Source of the DNA: Phycisphaerales bacterium
Lineage (GTDB): Bacteria > Planctomycetota > Phycisphaerae > UBA1845 > Fen-1342
Assembly: GCA_016795025.1 (NCBI GenBank)
Contig: JAEUIR010000021.1
Coordinates: forward strand, 1-33,942
DNA: 33,942 nt
Direction: 5' to 3'
The notes beneath the pieces were generated by a model that was given only the letters and a program-made list of their open reading frames with translations, made no database searches and was not told where the DNA came from. Below, piece after piece: positions 15,418-23,567 of the stretch. The translations under genes were made by a program, and so were the position numbers. The stretch's first letter is position 1, and each line of letters starts with the position of its first letter.

Positions 15418-16284
15418 ATGCTAGCCGCGTGGGCGGGGATCATTCAAATCATCGACGGCGGCGCGCTGATCGTCGGCGGCGCGTTGTGGATCGTGGCGGT
15501 CGTGTGGCTGTTTCGCCGCGGGCTTCAATCAAACCCGCTGCGCGGACTTCGTCCCCCCCACGCCGCGCCGCCGTTGCATTTTCCGCTGGCCTTGATCGTG
15601 GGCTACTTCGCCGCAGTCTGGATATTGATCGAGTCATTTTTGACGATCGCTGATCGGGCCGAAGCCGCGACGCTGGGGTCCGACGCGTTCATGCGCGTGC
15701 AGATGATCGATGCGGCGGCGAAACTGCTGATGATCGTCATCATGTCCGGGGTGCTCGTGTGGATGCCGGCCCGCTGGCATGGTGTGCGGCGGTTGAGCCT
15801 GCCGAAATTGACCGGCATTGCGCTGGGGACATTGCTCGCGCTGATCGCGTTGATGGCGCTGCAACTCAAGACCGGCGAGATTCTCTGGCGCTGGACGCAC
15901 CCGTCAGAGCCACCGCCGGTGCATCCGGTGTTGACATGCCTGCATGAGAATGCGTGGGGTGTCGCGGGAACGGCGATGTTCGCATTTTCGGCCATTGTCA
16001 TCGCCCCGCTTGCGGAGGAGTTTTTCTTTCGCGGATTGCTCGCTCCGGCGCTGTGGCAGGCGACCGGATCCGCATGGCTTGCGGCGGTGCTCAGTGGGGC
16101 AGCGTTTGGCCTGATCCACGGTCAGCCTCAGGACATCGCGCCGTTGATCGCGCTGGGCATCGCGCTTGCGGCGCTACGTTTCGCGACCGGCTCGCTGGCG
16201 ATCTGCGTTGGCATTCACGCGTTGTTCAACGCTCGCACGATTTTCGCGGCGTTGCTCGCGCCGGAGTTGTTAAAGCCCGAGTAG
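15418..16284 (+). CDS. CPBP family intramembrane metalloprotease (CAAX protease/bacteriocin-processing type)
   Basis: A 288-residue polytopic membrane protein with about seven spans. The catalytic motifs of the family are clear: EEFFFRGLLAPAL (EExxxR, about residues 200-212), GLIHGQPQD (motif 2 His) and GIHALFN (motif 3 with His and Asn). These place the protein in the Abi/CPBP glutamic or metal-type intramembrane peptidases. Substrates may be prenylated-like or small membrane peptides, and none is evident here. I use the ATG at 15418, just before the first hydrophobic span; an upstream ATG at 15376 would overlap the divergent trpC leader. It is divergently transcribed from trpC over a 65-base gap. 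Confidence 0.89.
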   Translation: MLAAWAGIIQIIDGGALIVGGALWIVAVVWLFRRGLQSNPLRGLRPPHAAPPLHFPLALIVGYFAAVWILIESFLTIADRAEAATLGSDAFMRVQMIDAAAKLLMIVIMSGVLVWMPARWHGVRRLSLPKLTGIALGTLLALIALMALQLKTGEILWRWTHPSEPPPVHPVLTCLHENAWGVAGTAMFAFSAIVIAPLAEEFFFRGLLAPALWQATGSAWLAAVLSGAAFGLIHGQPQDIAPLIALGIALAALRFATGSLAICVGIHALFNARTIFAALLAPELLKPE

Positions 16285-16301
16285 GGACTGTCAATTTCGG
16301 A

Positions 16302-16341
16302 GTGCGCAGCGCACAACCCGCGATAGGATTGGCAAATTGCC
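16302..16341. other. Two short palindromes between the CPBP and VOC genes
   Basis: GTGCGCAGCGCAC (16302-16314) and GGCAAATTGCC (16331-16341) are perfect odd-length palindromes in a 146-base spacer. The first could mark the 3' end of the CPBP transcript and the second an operator upstream of the VOC gene. Neither is followed by a T-run. Confidence 0.25.
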
Positions 16342-16430
16342 GAAACCAGCGGTCGAAAGCGGATTCTGGGCAGGGCGCGGCGGGCAATCGGCGTTTGCGT
16401 CTGGCTGAAGCGCGTTGAAAGGAGAAAAAC

Positions 16431-16793
16431 ATGGGCAATCCCGTTATTCATTGGCAAATCGTCAGCCGCAAGCCGGATGAGCTTGTCTCGTTTTACACCA
16501 AGCTATTCGGCTGGACCGTAAGCGCGAACAATGCGCTTGGCTATCGAATGCTTAGTACGGGCGCGGGACGCGGCATCGACGGCGGTGTTTGGCCCGCGCC
16601 GCCGGAGGCGCACGCATTCGTGCAACTGCATGTTGAGGTAAGCGACATCGCGGATTATGTAGCGCGCGCGACCGAGCTTGGAGCGCGCGTGATCATCCCT
16701 GCGCAACCATTGCCCGAGGGCGGCCACATGGCCGTGCTGTGCGATCCGGACGGCGTGCCGTTTGTGTTGTTTCAACCGGTCGCGGCCGCGTAA
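16431..16793 (+). CDS. VOC family protein (glyoxalase/bleomycin-resistance fold)
   Basis: A 120-residue single-module vicinal-oxygen-chelate protein. It opens with VIHWQIVSRKPDELVSFYTKLFGW, the beta-alpha-beta start of this fold, and ends with MAVLCDPDGVPFVLFQP, the hallmark DPdG.pF.lfQ strand. Candidate metal ligands are His7, His69 in the QLHVEV strand and the last Gln. The specific reaction is not predictable: it may be a lyase, dioxygenase-like or binding protein. The strongest ribosome-binding site in the region, AAAGGAGAAAAAC, precedes the ATG, so high expression is likely. The next gene starts 9 bases after the stop, suggesting a two-gene operon. Confidence 0.9.
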   Translation: MGNPVIHWQIVSRKPDELVSFYTKLFGWTVSANNALGYRMLSTGAGRGIDGGVWPAPPEAHAFVQLHVEVSDIADYVARATELGARVIIPAQPLPEGGHMAVLCDPDGVPFVLFQPVAAA

Positions 16794-16802
16794 GGCTGAT
16801 CA

Positions 16803-17621
16803 ATGAGTGCGAATTCGTCCGCGAGCGAGGTACGCTGCCACTTTCTGATGTTGCCCGGGTTCCTGACCAAGGCGCATCAAGAGCAGCCGTTCAGCGACAC
16901 GCTCGACGACGAACTGCTCGCCGCCGCGGCGCAGGCGGCCGCGAGTTGGCGCGACGCAAAATTTGTTGCCTCGCGGCTGGAAGCGTTGCGCGACGCGCGG
17001 CAACTGCCGGGAATCGCGGTTTGTTATTACATGCAGGATCGGCCGACGATGCCAGGAGCGATCACCGTGCCGTTCGAGCCCGTGACGCTGGACGAGGCGG
17101 AGCCGATGATCTGCGGCCTCGTTGATTCCGCAGTGTGGAAGGGCGACAGCAAAACGTCCCCTCGAAACAGCATCAATCGCACATTCCTGCGCATCGGTAT
17201 TCCGTTGATGGTCTTCGCCAATTTCGGCATTCAAATGGCCGTGCAGCTAATCGTGCATGGCGGCCTGATTCGCTGGAACATGTTCTTGTTGCTCGTCACG
17301 TCATTTCTGATTGTTGTGGGTGGTGCGCTCATTGCCTATCACGCTTCTGATCGCTGGTTTCTGATTCCGGGTGGGGTGGTTCGCCGCAAGTCGCTTCTGC
17401 GGAGTTGGCATGGACCGCTGGTGAGACATACGCCGCGAGATACGGTTATGATTATTCGTCCGATGCCGATGGGAGGAGGCATTGCTCAATTGTGGCGTAA
17501 GGGATCGAAGTCTGAGCGAGCGTTGACGCCGACGGAGCTTCGCGCGCTCATTGGCGCGTGGAAAAGCCCGCTGCCCGCGCCGGAACTCGACCGGCTCACG
17601 GACTTGCAACCCACGCAATGA
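16803..17621 (+). CDS. Two-TM membrane protein of unknown function
   Basis: A 272-residue protein. Residues about 1-115 are soluble and helical, with an Ala-rich segment and CYYMQDRP. Two adjacent membrane helices follow (about 125-145, FLRIGIPLMVFANFGIQMAV, and about 157-178, MFLLLVTSFLIVVGGALIAYH). The C-terminal part (about 180-250) begins WFLIPGGVVRRKSL and resembles the membrane-proximal PH-like segment of bacterial membrane proteins. That resemblance is inference. It probably shares a transcript with the VOC gene. I do not recognise a named family. Confidence 0.7.
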   Translation: MSANSSASEVRCHFLMLPGFLTKAHQEQPFSDTLDDELLAAAAQAAASWRDAKFVASRLEALRDARQLPGIAVCYYMQDRPTMPGAITVPFEPVTLDEAEPMICGLVDSAVWKGDSKTSPRNSINRTFLRIGIPLMVFANFGIQMAVQLIVHGGLIRWNMFLLLVTSFLIVVGGALIAYHASDRWFLIPGGVVRRKSLLRSWHGPLVRHTPRDTVMIIRPMPMGGGIAQLWRKGSKSERALTPTELRALIGAWKSPLPAPELDRLTDLQPTQ

Positions 17622-17696
17622 TCGACACGCCATGCAAGAATCAGGAAGCGCAAGCGCGGATGACGTGCTGACGAGACAGTGGCGGCTCGATTGAGT

Positions 17697-19319
17697 TTAC
17701 TTTGCCTTGCCGCGCGATCGCCCCGCCGGCTTGAACCGGCTGCCTAGCGTGCGCGGGATCGGCATGATTCCGCGCGCCTCCAGTTCCGCGTCGCGTCGCA
17801 ACGCTTCGCTGAAACGGTTTGACGCCGGCGCCGCAGGCGCCGGCGTATCGCCGCGCGAGCCGCCCCGCGATCGTCCACCTCCGCCACCGCCGCGTCCGCG
17901 ACGTTCGCCATCGCCACCGCGACCGCCGCCGCCGCGTCCACGATCTCTTCCGCCCCGACCGCGATCACGATCACCGCGATCCCTGCCCCCCCGCCCACGC
18001 TCGCCGTCGCGCCCGCCGCGCGGCTCACGAGCTTCCTCGCCTGAAGCGCCGTCTTCGCCTTCGAATGCGACACTGCTGCGATCGTCATCATCCATCGAAG
18101 GCCCATCGCCGGTGGGGCCGTGAACCCACGCAGGCGTCGCCGGCGTTAGTTCGACGCCCAGCGCCGTTTGCAGCGCCGGATAGGCGTCCAGCTCTTCATC
18201 GGCGGCAAACAGCACCACGACGCCTTCTTTCACCAGCCTGCCCAGCCGATTCATCTGATGCGCGAATTCAGCCGTTTCATACGGCGTGTGCAAGAACAAC
18301 ACATGCGAGAGATACGCCAGGTCAGCGCCACGCGAAGGCAATCTGGAATCCACATGCACACTCGCGCCGCCCGAGCGCCTCGGCCGGCCGCGGTCGCCGC
18401 GACCGAAGTCGCGCCGTTGCGGGCGCTCGCCGAGCGTTTCGGTGCGATAGCCGGCGTCGCGCAGCGAGTGAATCGTCGAGCGCGATTCGTGATCACTGGC
18501 CGCGACAATGAGAATGCGCCGCGGACGCTCGGCTTCCAAAAAGCCCAGCACCGCCGGCATGCGGCTCGCGTCGCCGATGTCGATCGCTCGAAACTCCAGC
18601 GGATTTGATTGCTCCGACTCGGCCAGGCGGATTTCCTGCGGTTCGTGCAGCAGTGGAATCGCAGCCTCGCGTACGTCGCTGTCCAGCCGATCGGCCAAGA
18701 CGATGGTCTGGTGCTCCGGCGGCAGATTTTGGACCACGCGCTGCACGCGCTCGAGAAGCTCCATCGCCAGCATGCGGTCAAATTCTTCGAGAATCAGCAG
18801 CCGCACATAGTTCAGATCGATGGCGCCGCGCTCAATGAGATCGAGAATGCGGCCGGGAGTACCGACGAGAATCTCACCGTCGATTGAAACGGGCATTTCG
18901 CTCTCGCCGCGGCGGTCGCGCGCGGGAAAAGCCGCGATGATTTGAAACTCGCGCTCGCCGCTCATCCGCCGAATACGGGATTGCACGCGCGCGGCCAGTT
19001 CTTTCGTCGGCACGACGACCATCGCCTGAAGGCCACGCTCAGGCTGAATGCGCTGAAGCAGCGGCAGGCCGTACGCCGCGGTCTTTCCGGCTCCGGCGGA
19101 TGCCCCAACCAGCAAATCATCTCCGCGCAGCGCCGGCGGGATGACTTCGGCCTGCAACTGTGTCGGCGCTCCCAGATCAATGCTGGCAACTGAACGCAGC
19201 AGCCAATCTTCGAGACCGAGCTCGTCAAAACCCACCGAAGCCGTCGGCGCGGCCGGTCGCTCCGAGCCTCCCGAACTGTGCCTGCGTTCACCCCGTCGTG
19301 TATTCTGTCGTGTTGTCAT
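17697..19319 (-). CDS. DEAD-box-like RNA helicase with degenerate core motifs and an RGG-rich tail
   Basis: A 540-residue protein (start at ATG 19319). Recognisable parts are a Q-motif-like FDELGL with PTQLQ (31-56), Walker A ASAGAGKT (73-80), motif Ia PTKELAA (104-110), TPGR (154-157) and a motif VI-like HQMNRLGR (354-361). Key motifs deviate: motif II is EEFD (178-181) rather than DEAD, motif III is ADR (209-211) rather than SAT, and the first Arg of HRxGRxxR is Gln. Motif V is unclear within 319-345. ATP binding is likely retained. ATP hydrolysis and unwinding may be weak or lost. The C-terminus (434-~505) is a long Arg/Gly/Asp tract with RGG repeats that should bind RNA or form condensates. 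It is divergent from gspF. Confidence 0.85.
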   Translation of the reverse strand: MTTRQNTRRGERRHSSGGSERPAAPTASVGFDELGLEDWLLRSVASIDLGAPTQLQAEVIPPALRGDDLLVGASAGAGKTAAYGLPLLQRIQPERGLQAMVVVPTKELAARVQSRIRRMSGEREFQIIAAFPARDRRGESEMPVSIDGEILVGTPGRILDLIERGAIDLNYVRLLILEEFDRMLAMELLERVQRVVQNLPPEHQTIVLADRLDSDVREAAIPLLHEPQEIRLAESEQSNPLEFRAIDIGDASRMPAVLGFLEAERPRRILIVAASDHESRSTIHSLRDAGYRTETLGERPQRRDFGRGDRGRPRRSGGASVHVDSRLPSRGADLAYLSHVLFLHTPYETAEFAHQMNRLGRLVKEGVVVLFAADEELDAYPALQTALGVELTPATPAWVHGPTGDGPSMDDDDRSSVAFEGEDGASGEEAREPRGGRDGERGRGGRDRGDRDRGRGGRDRGRGGGGRGGDGERRGRGGGGGGRSRGGSRGDTPAPAAPASNRFSEALRRDAELEARGIMPIPRTLGSRFKPAGRSRGKAK

Positions 19320-19527
19320 GTTGGGCGATAAGCGTACCGGACTTCGGCTCGAGCGGGAAGTCCCCCGCGTCCGGCGGTGTGATGGCGCTGGGTGGCGCCG
19401 GAGTCGGGTGGGCTGCATCCAAGCCTTGTCAGGCGGGTATAAAGCGGTGAAAATTCGGCGTTCGTCGCTCGTGTCGCAAACGCCGCTCTGGCTTGGACTT
19501 GTCGTAATTCGTCACAACGGACCCGTA

Positions 19528-20736
19528 ATGCCTACGTTCGCCTATAAAGCCCGTTCGCTCACCGGTCAGCTCGAAAGCGGCACGCTGGTGGCCGACTCTT
19601 CAGCGGCGGTGGCGCGCATGCTGAGCGAGCGAGCACTCATGCCGGTTCAGGTGGACGAGGTCGCCGCACAGCAGACATCGTTTCTGACGGGCGGAATGCG
19701 GCGTGTGCCAATCAGCAAGATCGGCGTGATCTACGAACAGTTATCAGACCTTTTGAAGGCCGGCGTTCCGGTGCTGCGAGCGATCGATGTGCTGTCCAAG
19801 CAGGCCGGGCACGCGGGATTGACTCGCGTCCTCCGCGAAATCCACAAAGACGTCGCCGGCGGCGACACGCTGGCGGATGCGCTGGGCAAACATCCGCAGG
19901 CGTTTCCCGAACTGCACGTATCAATGATCCGCGCGGGCGAAAAAGGCGGGTTCATTGAGGATGTGCTCAGCCGCTTGTCGCAGTTTGTCACGCGGCAGGA
20001 TGAGTTGCGCAACAAGTTCATGGGCGCGATGATCTACCCGTCAGTATTGCTGTTCGGTCTGATCGGCGCGTTTACGTTTTTGATGGCGTTCGTCGTGCCG
20101 AAAATTCGCTATCTGATCGAGGATCAGCCGAATCTTCCGACGCCGACGATCATTGTTTTTGCCGTCAACGACATGTTTTCGAAGCACTTCGTCGTGATGG
20201 GCGGCGTTTTGCTGGTGATCGGCATCGTCATTTACGCCGCATTGCAAAGCGAAGGGGGTAAGCGCTTCATGGCCGTCGCTCAATTGAGGGCGATCGGTAT
20301 CGGGCGCATTTACACAATGGTCGCGCTATGCCGCTTCTGCCGCATTTTCGGCACGCTGCTGGCCAGCGGCATTCCGATTTTGCAGGCGCTGCGGATCGCG
20401 AAGGACTCGACGGGAAACATCATTCTGGCCGAGAGCATCGACAAGGCCACCGAAAACGTTCGATCGGGCGAATCGCTGGCCGGCCCGCTGGGGGCGTGCG
20501 GATTGTTTCCCCCGGCGGTGATCAACATGATCGCAGTGGCCGAAGAGAGCAATACGCTTGAAAAAGTTCTGATTGAAATCGCGGAATCGAATGAGGCCCG
20601 CACGGCGCGGCAGATCGATCTGGCCGTGCGCATGCTCGAACCACTGATGTTGCTGATGATGGCGGCGCTGGTGGGCTTTATCGCCGTGGCGCTGTTGGTG
20701 CCGATCCTCCAAATGGCGACGAGCGGATTGAAGTAG
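19528..20736 (+). CDS. gspF: Type II secretion system inner-membrane platform protein F
   Basis: A 402-residue GspF/PilC-family protein at the centre of the assembly platform, where it contacts the secretion ATPase. It starts MPTFAYKARSLTGQLESG, the standard family opening. Two T2SSF domains (about 70-195 and 270-395) each contain the helical repeat with the GE.xGxL..vL-type motif, seen as GEKGGFIEDVLSRL and AEESNTLEKVLIEIAE. Transmembrane helices are at about 165-190, 222-240 and 373-395. The open frame extends 387 bases further upstream, but only the ATG at 19528 gives the family N-terminus. It heads the eight-gene cassette. A TATAAA at 19438-19443 could be a -10 element without a good -35. 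No gspE ATPase gene precedes it here, which is unusual. Confidence 0.94.
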   Translation: MPTFAYKARSLTGQLESGTLVADSSAAVARMLSERALMPVQVDEVAAQQTSFLTGGMRRVPISKIGVIYEQLSDLLKAGVPVLRAIDVLSKQAGHAGLTRVLREIHKDVAGGDTLADALGKHPQAFPELHVSMIRAGEKGGFIEDVLSRLSQFVTRQDELRNKFMGAMIYPSVLLFGLIGAFTFLMAFVVPKIRYLIEDQPNLPTPTIIVFAVNDMFSKHFVVMGGVLLVIGIVIYAALQSEGGKRFMAVAQLRAIGIGRIYTMVALCRFCRIFGTLLASGIPILQALRIAKDSTGNIILAESIDKATENVRSGESLAGPLGACGLFPPAVINMIAVAEESNTLEKVLIEIAESNEARTARQIDLAVRMLEPLMLLMMAALVGFIAVALLVPILQMATSGLK

Positions 20737-20740
20737 CGAC

Positions 20741-20770
20741 GGAAGAAGAATGCGGGATGCAAAACGAAAA
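20741..20770. repeat. Dispersed AT-rich intergenic repeat copy
   Basis: AGAATGCGGGATGCAAAACG just after the gspF stop, in the spacer before gspG. It is the same loose family as the copies at 3599 and 9078. Confidence 0.42.
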
Positions 20771-20881
20771 CCGCCGGCTCATGCGGCCGGGGAATGTTGA
20801 TTGACGTTTCGAGTTGAGCCTGATGAACAAACGAACCGAGAGTGGTTCAATGGTCCCCTGGATTCGATAGGAGTTGCGTTC

Positions 20882-21328
20882 ATGCGTAATCGAGTGATTC
20901 GTCGTCGTCGTCGCGGTTTCACGCTGTTCGAGGTGTTGATGGTCATCGTCATCCTCGGTGTCCTCGCGGCCATCATTGTGCCTCAGTTCACCGGCGCGGG
21001 CGAACGCGCCAAGGAAGACCTTACGCGCCAGCAGGTGACGGCCGGCCTGGTTACGCCGCTGGAGTTGTTCAAAACCCACTGCGGCCGTTACCCCACGTCG
21101 GACGAAGGTCTGAAGGCGCTGTATGAGCGCCCGGACAATGAGGAAATCAAGGACAAATGGGCGGGGCCGTACGTCAAGACGGCCGAACTGAAGGATGGCT
21201 GGGGCCGCGAGCTGCGCTATCAGTCGCCGGGGCAGTACAACGCCGACGGATTTGATCTTTCGAGCGGTGGAAAGAACGGCCAGTTTGGCGATGAAGACGA
21301 TATCGGCAACTGGAAGTCGGCGAAGTAA
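20882..21328 (+). CDS. gspG: Type II secretion major pseudopilin G
   Basis: A 148-residue protein. The short basic leader ends RRRRRG and is cut before FTLFEVLMVIVILGVLAAIIVPQF, with Phe at +1 and Glu at +5, as prepilin peptidase requires. The C-terminal domain shows the family pattern TSDEGLKALYERP, WAGPYVKT, DGWGRELRYQSPG and a calcium-loop region ending DEDDIGNW, as in other GspG proteins. It is the main subunit of the pseudopilus that pushes substrates through the secretin. The start at 20882 has AGGAG (20869-20873) 8 bases upstream; the open frame to 20801 is not used. It is the cassette's second gene. Confidence 0.95.
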   Translation: MRNRVIRRRRRGFTLFEVLMVIVILGVLAAIIVPQFTGAGERAKEDLTRQQVTAGLVTPLELFKTHCGRYPTSDEGLKALYERPDNEEIKDKWAGPYVKTAELKDGWGRELRYQSPGQYNADGFDLSSGGKNGQFGDEDDIGNWKSAK

Positions 21329-21357
21329 TCAGATCGGCGTCGTTTCCGGAATTCGGA

Positions 21358-22125
21358 TTGAACAATCGAAAGCCGAGTTGCGAGGTTGCGAAGTTGCATG
21401 CGTGCGAGAAGGGATTCTCGCGCGAGCAGGTGCCGGGATTCTCCCACGAGCGGAAACGGATCCCGTACGAGCCGAGGCGTCGGGCATTCACGCTCTTCGA
21501 AATTCTGTTGGTGATCGTCATTCTCGCGCTGCTCGCGATGGTGACAATCCCCATGTTCAGCGGGTCGTATGACGCTGAGCATATGCCGGAAAGCTCGAAA
21601 CGAATTCGATCGCTGTTGTCGATGGCGCGCGCCTCGGCGATGAATGACGCGCTGCGCTATCGCGTGACATTCGAGCGCGACGGGACGTTGAGCGTATCGC
21701 GCCAAAAAGATGCGATCAGCGCGCCGCATGAGTACGTATCGGTGGCGCAGGCCTGGGCCGAGCTTGACTATGTGCTGCCCAGCGCCTGGATCGAGAAAGT
21801 TCGCGTGTTGCCGCACGGACCACCGCCGCTCAACGTTGAAGACGATCTGGTCGAATTCAAGGCGGACGAGAACGAGCCGCTCGAATTAGCGGCTTATGAG
21901 ACCGAGCCGTTCGTTGACTTTCAGCCCGACGGTTCATCGCTCTCCGCCCGCTGGATTTTGCGCGACGCGCGCGGCCTCGGATTGCAGATGACGCTCGATG
22001 GGCGGCTCGGCCGCGTGGCGATCGCGGAGGTTGACGCGATTCCGAAAGATGATGCGGCCGCGCCAAAACGGTTGACGGACGCGGAACGAAAAGAACGCGC
22101 GGCCGGCAGGTCGGGAAGTCAGTAG
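21358..22125 (+). CDS. gspH: Type II secretion pseudopilin H-like protein
   Basis: A 255-residue minor pseudopilin. The hydrophobic segment AFTLFEILLVIVILALLAMVTIPMF is preceded by basic RRR, so cleavage falls after Ala rather than the usual Gly. Glu at +5 is kept. A globular domain of about 180 residues follows, beginning SSKRIRSLLSMARASAMNDALRYRVTFE, which matches the GspH/FimT type. The tail is charged and disordered. No ATG is available: TTG 21358, TTG 21394 (GAGG 8 bases before it) or GTG 21430 could start it. A pair of small hairpins at 21404-21447 lies across the leader codons. Position between gspG and gspI supports the assignment. Confidence 0.85.
   Translation: MNNRKPSCEVAKLHACEKGFSREQVPGFSHERKRIPYEPRRRAFTLFEILLVIVILALLAMVTIPMFSGSYDAEHMPESSKRIRSLLSMARASAMNDALRYRVTFERDGTLSVSRQKDAISAPHEYVSVAQAWAELDYVLPSAWIEKVRVLPHGPPPLNVEDDLVEFKADENEPLELAAYETEPFVDFQPDGSSLSARWILRDARGLGLQMTLDGRLGRVAIAEVDAIPKDDAAAPKRLTDAERKERAAGRSGSQ
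21404..21447. repeat. Small palindromic repeats inside the gspH leader
   Basis: GCGAGAA-GGGA-TTCTCGC (21404-21421) is a perfect 7-bp hairpin. GTGCCGGGATTCTCCCAC (21430-21447) is a second, imperfect one. Both share the core GGGATTCTC. The same core with different arms occurs at 23466-23549, before gspJ. Confidence 0.55.
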
Positions 22126-22215
22126 CGAATGAACGATTACTGTTTGCAAGCCCGCGTTGCGAATCCAGTTGTGTCGCAGTGACACGGAAAAAGTGGCAGA
22201 AAACCGGAAATCGCG

Positions 22216-23397
22216 ATGAATCGAGCAAAGTCAAAATCGGGAGCGCTGCTTTTGGAGGTCGTGGTGTCGCTCGCCATCATGGTGGCGGCGCTTGGCCTGA
22301 TCGGCGCACAACTCAACGGCGGCCTCAAGATGACCGCCCAGGCGGAGACAACCACGCGTGCGGCCGAACTATCTGATCGCATGCTGGCGCTGCTCGAACT
22401 CGACCCGCAGATGTCGCAGCGGATTTTTCAGGAGCGTCGCAGCGACGGCGACTTCGGCACTGAGTTTCCAGGGTATTTGTGGCGCGCGAATGTGGAAAAG
22501 ACCGACGTAGACGGTCTGGGACTGGTTACGCTCGAAATTCTCTATCAGAACGACTCAGAGCGCCCGACGGATTTCGACGGCGCGAAAGTCGTGCGCAGCT
22601 TGCATTTATTGAAATCCGATCCCGGTCGAATTGATCTCGGCAAGGATTTCGGCGTGCCGGCCCAGGCGCTGGAAGCGGTCGGCCCGCAGATGAGCATGAT
22701 CCCAGGGCTTGATCCCACGCAGTTTGATCCGCAGGCGCTGGCGGCGCTGCCGCCGCAGGAATTGTTCGCAGTGTTGGCACAGTTGCTGCCGATTCTCCAG
22801 CAGGCGGGCATCGTGCCGCCGGGAATGGAAATCGATCCAAACATGTCGCCCGATCAGATCGCGGAGATGATTCAGGCGATGGTCGAGGGTCAGGGTGGTC
22901 TGCCGGGTATGGGCGATCAGGGCGGCGAAGGTGATGGCGCGGCTGGCCAATTGCCTGGCGCTGGCGGTGCTCAGCCGCCGCGCGGGCGTTCACAGGCGAC
23001 CCCCGGCCGAGGGCGAAGCGGATCGAGCGGCGTCGTGGCGACTCCGCGCGCGAACCGCGGCGTGGGCGCGAACACGCAAAACAGCGCCGGCGGAAGCGAC
23101 GCTTCGGGTGGAGCGCGGAATAACACAGGCACTCGAACAGGCTCAGGCGGGCGCGGCAGCGGCTCCGGCGGGTCGGGCACGACGTTGGATGATCTGCGGC
23201 GCATGAGTCCGGGAAGCGGAAACAGCGGCGGCAACCGCGGATCAAACGGCAACGCCGGCGGAAATAGTGGCGGCACACGCGGGCGCAGCGGCAACAACGG
23301 CTCAGGCGGAAACACGGGCAGTGGCCAGCCGCGCTACACGATTGAAGACCTGATGCGGATGCGCGACGAAGCCAATCGCTCGCGCGGAGGGCGCTGA
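22216..23397 (+). CDS. gspI: Type II secretion pseudopilin I-like protein with a long Gly/Ser/Asn-rich extension
   Basis: A 393-residue protein. The N-terminus MNRAKSKSG is a leader cut before ALLLEVVVSLAIMVAALGLIG, with Glu at +5, typical of GspI. The pilin-like domain ends near residue 133, close to the normal family length of about 120-130. The extra ~260 residues run as a Pro/Gln/Leu-rich part (about 145-225), then a Gly/Ser/Asn/Arg-rich disordered tract to the end. The tract contains two similar short motifs, TLDDLRRM (323-330) and TIEDLMRM (375-382). An inverted repeat GTGTC-GCAGT-GACAC (22171-22185) lies in the spacer upstream. In the family, GspI starts the tip complex with GspJ and GspK; the extension has no known role. 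Confidence 0.85.
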   Translation: MNRAKSKSGALLLEVVVSLAIMVAALGLIGAQLNGGLKMTAQAETTTRAAELSDRMLALLELDPQMSQRIFQERRSDGDFGTEFPGYLWRANVEKTDVDGLGLVTLEILYQNDSERPTDFDGAKVVRSLHLLKSDPGRIDLGKDFGVPAQALEAVGPQMSMIPGLDPTQFDPQALAALPPQELFAVLAQLLPILQQAGIVPPGMEIDPNMSPDQIAEMIQAMVEGQGGLPGMGDQGGEGDGAAGQLPGAGGAQPPRGRSQATPGRGRSGSSGVVATPRANRGVGANTQNSAGGSDASGGARNNTGTRTGSGGRGSGSGGSGTTLDDLRRMSPGSGNSGGNRGSNGNAGGNSGGTRGRSGNNGSGGNTGSGQPRYTIEDLMRMRDEANRSRGGR

Positions 23398-23465
23398 GCA
23401 TCGTGCACAGCGAGCGACGTATGGATTTTCAGTTTTTGATATTCGATTTTGGATTAGGCCGAGTT

Positions 23466-23549
23466 GCGGGAAAAGATTCCCGCCAGCCGGTGTGCGAGAT
23501 GGGAATCTCGCACAAGCGTCACCGGCGGGCCGTCGAGATGGGCATCTCG
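23466..23549. repeat. Cluster of three small palindromes before gspJ
   Basis: GCGGGAA-AAGA-TTCCCGC (23466-23483) is followed by a 9-bp perfect stem, GTGCGAGAT (23492-23500) with ATCTCGCAC (23505-23513) around GGGA, and then CGAGAT-GGGC-ATCTCG (23534-23549). CCGGTG and CACCGG enclose the middle hairpin. This resembles dispersed planctomycete-type spacer repeats and shares its core with 21404-21447. Confidence 0.6.
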
Positions 23550-23567
23550 CACCCGCGAAAACCCCGC

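Noticed and set aside
14306-15424. 372-aa plus-strand ORF across trpC
   Set aside because: It is antisense to trpC with all catalytic motifs on the other strand, so it is a shadow.
17820-18060. Repetitive CG-rich tract resembling a tandem-repeat or CRISPR array
   Set aside because: It is the codon-level image of the Arg/Gly/Asp tail of the helicase. There are no constant repeats with unique spacers.
19141-19527. 129-codon extension upstream of gspF
   Set aside because: It runs antisense into the helicase gene and has no similarity to the GspF N-terminus, which starts at 19528.
22960-23330. GGCGGC-rich repeats resembling a minisatellite
   Set aside because: They translate in frame to the Gly/Ser/Asn tail of GspI, and period and composition follow codons.
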